A DNA stretch of 11,349 bases from the NCBI GenBank assembly GCA_029987315.1, contig DALTVZ010000093.1, positions 1 through 11,349 of the forward strand. The letters are read 5' to 3'. Positions 8,293-11,349 of the stretch are shown piece by piece. Position numbers and translations under genes: made by a program. Below the pieces are notes generated by a model that saw nothing but the letters and a program-made list of their open reading frames with translations, did no database searches and had not been told where the DNA came from. Origin of the DNA: Methanocorpusculum sp. Its GTDB lineage: Archaea > Halobacteriota > Methanomicrobia > Methanomicrobiales > Methanocorpusculaceae. The stretch's first letter is position 1. Each line of letters begins with the position of its first letter.

Positions 8293-8306
8293 TTAATAAA
8301 TTTTTC
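8293..8306 (-). promoter_or_regulatory. catalase promoter (BRE + TATA)
   Basis: On the minus strand GAAAAA (plus 8301-8306) fits the BRE pattern RNWAAW and is followed directly by TTTATTAA (plus 8293-8300), a TATA-like box. The expected transcript start, about 25 bases on, is near 8270-8274, leaving only a few bases before ATG 8266. This agrees with the absence of a Shine-Dalgarno sequence. Confidence 0.65.
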
Positions 8307-8350
8307 AAGGTGGCAGAATTTTCGATATTGTGTTTCAGATCTTCCTTGGA

Positions 8351-8368
8351 CAAAATTTTTACATTTTG
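8351..8368. repeat. 6-bp inverted repeat upstream of the catalase promoter
   Basis: CAAAAT (8351-8356) and ATTTTG (8363-8368) form a perfect dyad with a six-base spacer. It lies about 45 bp upstream of the catalase BRE/TATA element. It could be a regulator site for peroxide or redox control, but it is AT-rich and could occur by chance. Confidence 0.3.
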
Positions 8369-8375
8369 GAGAGGT

Positions 8376-8415
8376 AAAAAAAGTGTTATGTCGTATTCCG
8401 ATACTTTACGGAACA
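8376..8415 (-). terminator. terminator of the pus10-hemK operon
   Basis: In the minus-strand transcript a small imperfect hairpin is followed after about eleven bases by T7 (plus 8376-8382). The core stem pairs plus 8396-8400 with 8409-8413, extendable past one mismatch. The run lies about 65 bases after the hemK-like stop codon. T7 alone should be enough for archaeal termination. The remainder of the 179 bp gap (8267-8445) holds only the catalase promoter and a small dyad; I see no gene or RNA there. Confidence 0.55.
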
Positions 8416-8445
8416 TATTCTAAATTCAGAGCTGTTACGGATCGA

Positions 8446-9027
8446 TCAAGTTCCGCATAGAGAGCAGAGATCTCGCGAGATCCTTAAAACATAGAGTATC
8501 TCGCCATCCTCCTGGCATTTTTCTGCCACCACAAAAGCGATCAAAGCCTCTTTGTGGCAAAGTTTTAGCACTTCATCTATCTCGGTAAGGGAGGAGATGA
8601 GAAGGAGTATCCTTCCAAATGTTGAGAGCCGGGTAGATACTTCACGTATAAATCGTTCAATAACGTCTCGACCGGAAGGTCCGCCGTCAAGGGCGTATTC
8701 GAGCCAGTCATCAAGCCTTTCATTTGGATATGTTGGGAGATAGGGGGCGTTGAATAGTATCAAATCGAATTTGCCGCAAATCGGATCGAAGAGATCTCCT
8801 CTGATGACCTCAACACCATTCACTTCATGCGCATATTTTGCAGCGTGAGGATTTATTTCGACGGCGAGAACCCAGGGTGTTACCTCTGTTACGGATTTTG
8901 CCACAACTCCCGAACCAGTTCCGATCTCCAAAACCCGATCGGTTGGCTTCACTTCGAAAAGTGCAGCTTTTATCAGGAGATAGGTATCCTCCGATGGAAA
9001 ATAGATCTGGCTTGTGTCGATATCCAT
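8446..9027 (-). CDS. HemK2/Mtq2-like protein (release factor) N5-glutamine methyltransferase
   Basis: A 193-residue class I SAM-dependent methyltransferase. Motif I is LEIGTGSG (33-40), the acidic end of strand 2 is VEINPHAA (56-63), GDLFDP (77-82) follows, and the catalytic-loop motif is FNAPYLPT (92-99), a variant of the (D/N)PPY signature of amino-methylating enzymes. The N-terminal IYFPSEDTYLL is typical of the short HemK2/Mtq2 group, which lacks the PrmC N-terminal helical domain. That family methylates the GGQ glutamine of class I release factor (aRF1 in archaea), often with a Trm112 partner. The substrate here is inferred. The ATG overlaps the ksgA stop as TAATG, with no clear Shine-Dalgarno, suggesting translational coupling. 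It is the last gene of the operon, and the ksgA-hemK order recurs in archaea. Lysine methylation has also been reported for relatives. Confidence 0.88.
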   Translation of the reverse strand: MDIDTSQIYFPSEDTYLLIKAALFEVKPTDRVLEIGTGSGVVAKSVTEVTPWVLAVEINPHAAKYAHEVNGVEVIRGDLFDPICGKFDLILFNAPYLPTYPNERLDDWLEYALDGGPSGRDVIERFIREVSTRLSTFGRILLLISSLTEIDEVLKLCHKEALIAFVVAEKCQEDGEILYVLRISRDLCSLCGT

Positions 9028-9803
9028 TATATCAGATCTGCCAGCTGGTTAGCAAGCTCAATGAAATCAGGAATGGAAAGCTGCTCCGGGCGTTTAGCGA
9101 GAAGATCTTTTTGGAGATTGTTGATGAGTGCTGACATTGTATCCTCGCCATAGATACTTTTCATTCCTTTGAGTCCGTTCTGTGTGGTCTTTCTTCTGTG
9201 GGAGAACAGTTCACGAACAAGTATTGAGTGCACTTCACGATCCACGATCCTGATCACCGGTTCATGCGGGATTATCTTGACTACAGCAGAATCAACCTCC
9301 GGTGGGGGTGAAAATGCTCGCGGCGAAAGTTTCAGGATAAGTTCAACATCTGCATATGTCTGAACCATTACGGAGAGCCTGCCGTATTCTCTACTACCCG
9401 GAGGTGATACCATTCGTTTGGCAAACTCCCACTGATACATCAAAACTGCAACCTCAAAGCCGGTCTCGAGCAGTCGGAATGTGATCTTGGAAGAGATGGA
9501 GTAGGGAAGGTTTGCGATAACCAGATCAAATTCCGGAAGATCGACTTTCGAGGCATCGCCTCTTGTTATGGTTAACTGACCTGTAGAAAGTTCGTTACCA
9601 AAACATTTTTCGAGGTTTGGAAGAAGTGTTCCGTCAAGTTCCACTGCTCTGACGTTTGCTCCGCGTTCGAGAAGTGCGGCTGTCAGAACTCCTCCGCCTG
9701 GTCCGACTTCAAGTACATTTTTTCCTTTGATGGGGACCGACTCGGCGATAAAATCTACTGCGTCTGTATCAATCAGGAAATGCTGATCCTTTGGTGTTTT
9801 CAT
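9027..9803 (-). CDS. ksgA: 16S rRNA adenine dimethyltransferase KsgA/Dim1
   Basis: KsgA dimethylates two adjacent adenines in the helix 45 loop of 16S rRNA (A1518/A1519 in E. coli numbering) using SAM, a late step in small-subunit assembly. The 258-residue protein shows QHFLID (7-12), SAM motif I EVGPGGGVLT (32-41), VELD (54-57), GDASKVDLP (82-90) and the catalytic NLPYSISS (98-105). PRAFSPPPEVDSAVVKI (161-177) is a family hallmark, and LFSHRRKTTQNGLK (199-212) lies in the C-terminal helical domain that contacts rRNA. The length fits archaeal members. The ATG at 9803-9801 begins nine bases after the DUF655 stop codon. No Shine-Dalgarno is visible; instead seven U precede the ATG in the transcript. 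The operon context with ribosomal and RNA polymerase genes supports a housekeeping role. Confidence 0.97.
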   Translation of the reverse strand: MKTPKDQHFLIDTDAVDFIAESVPIKGKNVLEVGPGGGVLTAALLERGANVRAVELDGTLLPNLEKCFGNELSTGQLTITRGDASKVDLPEFDLVIANLPYSISSKITFRLLETGFEVAVLMYQWEFAKRMVSPPGSREYGRLSVMVQTYADVELILKLSPRAFSPPPEVDSAVVKIIPHEPVIRIVDREVHSILVRELFSHRRKTTQNGLKGMKSIYGEDTMSALINNLQKDLLAKRPEQLSIPDFIELANQLADLI

Positions 9804-9812
9804 AAAAAAAGA

Positions 9813-10400
9813 TTATTTTGAGGTAAAGAGATGATATTTCTCTTCCGGGTTTTCAAGTTCAAGCATTATCCTTTCACGGATAAACTTCTCCGGTTTTTGG
9901 AGAGTCTTCACGCGGGCACGGATGTCCTCGAAGCTTTCAAATGGTTTTTTGTTTCTTTCTTCCAAGGTATCGATAAGTGTTTTTTTGCCGAATCCCGGAA
10001 GGAGGTTTAACATGTGCATCTTGAGACTGATCGGAACTGCTGTGTTGTAAAATTCCACGAACCGTTCTTCAGACACTGCAATAATCTTCTCGACTATCGG
10101 TTCAAGCTCGCCTTTTGCTGTTGGGGTGAGACCATCATACGATAACCGACGTTTCACCCGTTCAACATGCTTTCTCTCCTCTTCGCCGATGTAGACCTTA
10201 TCGTGCAGATTGATTGCAACGTCTTTCTTTGCGATGAGTTCGAGGAGTTTGAACTGGTCGGTGCCTACTGCGAGAATAATTGATTCACGCTGATTCAAAG
10301 GACGTCTGTCGCTTGCATACCCCCATTGGAGGTAGTCAAGCACTATAGCTTCAACTTCCTTCTTATCGGTCCTCTCAGTGTTTGGCGGCATCTCTACCAC
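9813..10400 (-). CDS. DUF655 family protein with helix-hairpin-helix
   Basis: A 195-residue archaeal protein of the DUF655 family, recognised by its place between rpo4 and ksgA and by its sequence pattern. Residues about 15-90 resemble an OB/S1-like fold, with EAIVLDYLQWGY, QFKLLELIAKKD and HDKVYIGEEER. A helix-hairpin-helix nucleic-acid-binding motif follows at about 131-150 (LLPGFGKKTLIDTLEERN). The C-terminal part is charged (FESFEDIRARVKTLQKPEKF). It most likely binds RNA or DNA in a ribosome-biogenesis or transcription setting, but no biochemical function is assigned that I know of. GTG at 10400 directly abuts the rpo4 TGA; ATG at 10391, three codons in, is an equally plausible start and neither has a strong Shine-Dalgarno. 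There is no signal peptide or membrane segment. Confidence 0.88.
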   Translation of the reverse strand: MVEMPPNTERTDKKEVEAIVLDYLQWGYASDRRPLNQRESIILAVGTDQFKLLELIAKKDVAINLHDKVYIGEEERKHVERVKRRLSYDGLTPTAKGELEPIVEKIIAVSEERFVEFYNTAVPISLKMHMLNLLPGFGKKTLIDTLEERNKKPFESFEDIRARVKTLQKPEKFIRERIMLELENPEEKYHLFTSK

Positions 10401-10769
10401 TCACTCGTACTTATGCAGAGTGTCAAGAATCTGGTCTAAGTCTTCGGGGAGAAGAGTAAACCGCTCTTTAGCATATATGGCCCGAATCTCATCACGGCTT
10501 TTTGGCATGATGTTTACCATCCTGCAGGCAATTTCCGGTTTTGTTTTATCCATGGATGCAAGGATACAAAGGAGTGACTTTGCCGTTTCAACACTACATT
10601 TATTGAGAATGTCTGCATGGTCAATACTCTTACGCAGTTCGTATGATATGCTTCTAGAGGGATCGTCACCTTGTTCTCCGCTGGAGCGCTTATCACGAAT
10701 CGCAATAAGCTCTTCGCGCAGCTCGGGGAGGGTCATCATATCTTCACTGATAACTTTCTTTACTTTCAT
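10401..10769 (-). CDS. rpo4: DNA-directed RNA polymerase subunit Rpo4 (RpoF/Rpb4)
   Basis: Rpo4 pairs with Rpo7 to form the stalk of archaeal RNA polymerase, which binds emerging RNA and helps open-complex formation and termination. The 122-residue length matches archaeal RpoF. Characteristic pieces are the N-terminal MKVKKVISEDMMTLPELREE, the helical SISYELRKSIDHADILNKCS (41-60) and the C-terminal HRDC-like region ending MPKSRDEIRAIYAKER, then LLPEDLDQILDTLHKY. Upstream of ATG 10769, AGGAG (plus 10776-10780) is a strong ribosome binding site at six-base spacing. The 37-bp gap to rpl21e is the widest in the operon. The rpl21e-rpo4-DUF655-ksgA order is conserved in many Euryarchaeota. Confidence 0.95.
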   Translation of the reverse strand: MKVKKVISEDMMTLPELREELIAIRDKRSSGEQGDDPSRSISYELRKSIDHADILNKCSVETAKSLLCILASMDKTKPEIACRMVNIMPKSRDEIRAIYAKERFTLLPEDLDQILDTLHKYE

Positions 10770-10806
10770 GCGAGACTCCTGTTAATCTAAAATAAGTATT
10801 TGGGGT

Positions 10807-11103
10807 TTAATTATATTTCTGCGCCGTGAGGTGCTGTGGTCGTGCAATGACTGTTTTAGTTGCATTGCCGTCTTTGATTGTAAGGAGCCAGGCTCTGCCT
10901 CTCTTACCGATGATCGTTCCGGTTTTTCCGTGGAATCTCGGGTGGGGCTGCCCTTTCTGAACACTTGAGTCTAAGACAAGGTGAACTTTCTGTCCTTCTT
11001 CGAAGTGCTGAATGACCTTGGTGACGTTTGGCATACCACGGGTACGCAGACTTTTCTGTAACTTATATCTTGTTCCTTTTTTAATTCCATTGTGTTTTGC
11101 CAT
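10807..11103 (-). CDS. rpl21e: 50S ribosomal protein L21e
   Basis: A small basic large-subunit protein shared by archaea and eukaryotes. The 98 residues show the family pattern: MAKHNGIKKGTRYKLQKSLR at the start, a KVIQHFEEGQKVHLVLDSSV strand region, then HPRFHGKTGTIIGKRGRAW (54-72), the SH3-like KOW-type core. A C-terminal TKTVIARPQHL follows. The length is standard. ATG at 11103-11101 is preceded by GGAGATG (plus 11111-11117) at seven bases, a strong site lying inside the last codons of pus10. Only two bases separate the pus10 stop from this start, so translation is likely coupled. Confidence 0.97.
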   Translation of the reverse strand: MAKHNGIKKGTRYKLQKSLRTRGMPNVTKVIQHFEEGQKVHLVLDSSVQKGQPHPRFHGKTGTIIGKRGRAWLLTIKDGNATKTVIARPQHLTAQKYN

Positions 11104-11105
11104 GT

Positions 11106-11349
11106 TTACTCATCTCCAATATTTGGTAATCCGTCGACCTGCACCACGTCTAATTCGACGACTTTGGCGGGTACGCCGAGGATTTCAGCGAGACTGGGAG
11201 TTGTTCTGCCCCCGTCTCCTGATACGAGTTCTTTAATGTAGAGGCCGCCTTCACCAAGCACTTCAAGCCGGTAAAGACCGTTTTCCACTCCAAGAACTCC
11301 TATGTCAATGACCTGTCTCTTTCGGACGAGATCTGCACGTCGGTGCGAG
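11106..11349 (-). CDS. pus10: tRNA pseudouridine(54/55) synthase Pus10, C-terminal part
   Basis: The gene enters from the right edge; only about the last 80 codons are present. The visible protein starts SHRRADLVRKRQVIDIGV and continues through LEVLGEGGLYIKELVSGDGG, RTTPSLAEILGVPAKVVELD and VVQVDGLPNIGDE. These match the C-terminal catalytic-domain end of archaeal Pus10, including the (H)RRADL.R.R segment and the YIKEL(V/I)SGD.GRT.PS signature. Pus10 makes pseudouridine at positions 54 and 55 of the tRNA T-loop, a job done by TruB for position 55 in bacteria. The N-terminal THUMP-like domain and the catalytic Asp lie outside the window. In-frame coding runs through to the edge, so the GTG at 11288 is an internal Val codon rather than a start. 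It is the most upstream visible gene of the operon. Confidence 0.93.
   Translation of the reverse strand, partial: SHRRADLVRKRQVIDIGVLGVENGLYRLEVLGEGGLYIKELVSGDGGRTTPSLAEILGVPAKVVELDVVQVDGLPNIGDE

Noticed and set aside
8267..8445. Possible small RNA or small ORF in the largest intergenic gap
   Set aside because: No cloverleaf, no extended stable stem and no ORF with an RBS; the gap is explained by the operon terminator and the catalase promoter.
10784..10793. TATA-like CTTATTTT (minus strand) between rpl21e and rpo4
   Set aside because: A start 25 bases downstream would fall inside rpo4 after its ATG, and the gene has a strong Shine-Dalgarno that a leader must contain. It is probably chance AT-richness.

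Overview
The window looks like a chromosome segment of a methanogenic archaeon, most likely Methanomicrobiales and possibly Methanocorpusculum-like. The order is inferred from gene content and style and was not checked by a search. Evidence for Archaea includes an archaeal L12/P1 stalk tail, Pus10, L21e, Rpo4 (RpoF) and DUF655 genes, a COG1202-type helicase, TATA/BRE-like promoters and poly-T terminators.

Layout. The left edge (1-211, +) holds the 3' end of the ribosomal stalk gene rpl12, followed by a T9 terminator. Convergent to it is a minus-strand pair read from about 3132 down to 314: hypF (hydrogenase maturation carbamoyltransferase), then an uncharacterised two-helix membrane protein that overlaps hypF by ATGA. 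Divergent from hypF, across 108 bp with candidate promoters and small inverted repeats, is a plus-strand pair. It consists of a winged-helix regulator (COG1497-like) and, one base later, a large archaeal Ski2-like superfamily II helicase with a charged linker and a TPR-like tail. A minus-strand monofunctional catalase meets the helicase tail to tail with a 9 bp gap. It has a good BRE/TATA element and appears nearly leaderless.

The right third (8446 to the edge, all minus strand) is a conserved archaeal information-processing operon. In transcription order it reads pus10 (partial, tRNA pseudouridine 54/55), rpl21e, rpo4, a DUF655 helix-hairpin-helix protein, ksgA (16S rRNA dimethyladenosine) and a HemK2/Mtq2-like release-factor methyltransferase. 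The genes are tightly spaced (2, 37, 0, 9 and -1 bp) and the operon ends at a T7 run near 8376-8382. It couples tRNA modification, a ribosomal protein, RNA polymerase, rRNA modification and termination-factor modification.

No tRNA or rRNA gene, insertion sequence, CRISPR array or phage gene is visible. The longest stretch without a gene is 179 bp (8267-8445). Most of the window is ordinary core genome. The least understood parts are the hypF-linked membrane protein, the regulator-helicase pair, DUF655, and the catalase in a presumed anaerobe.
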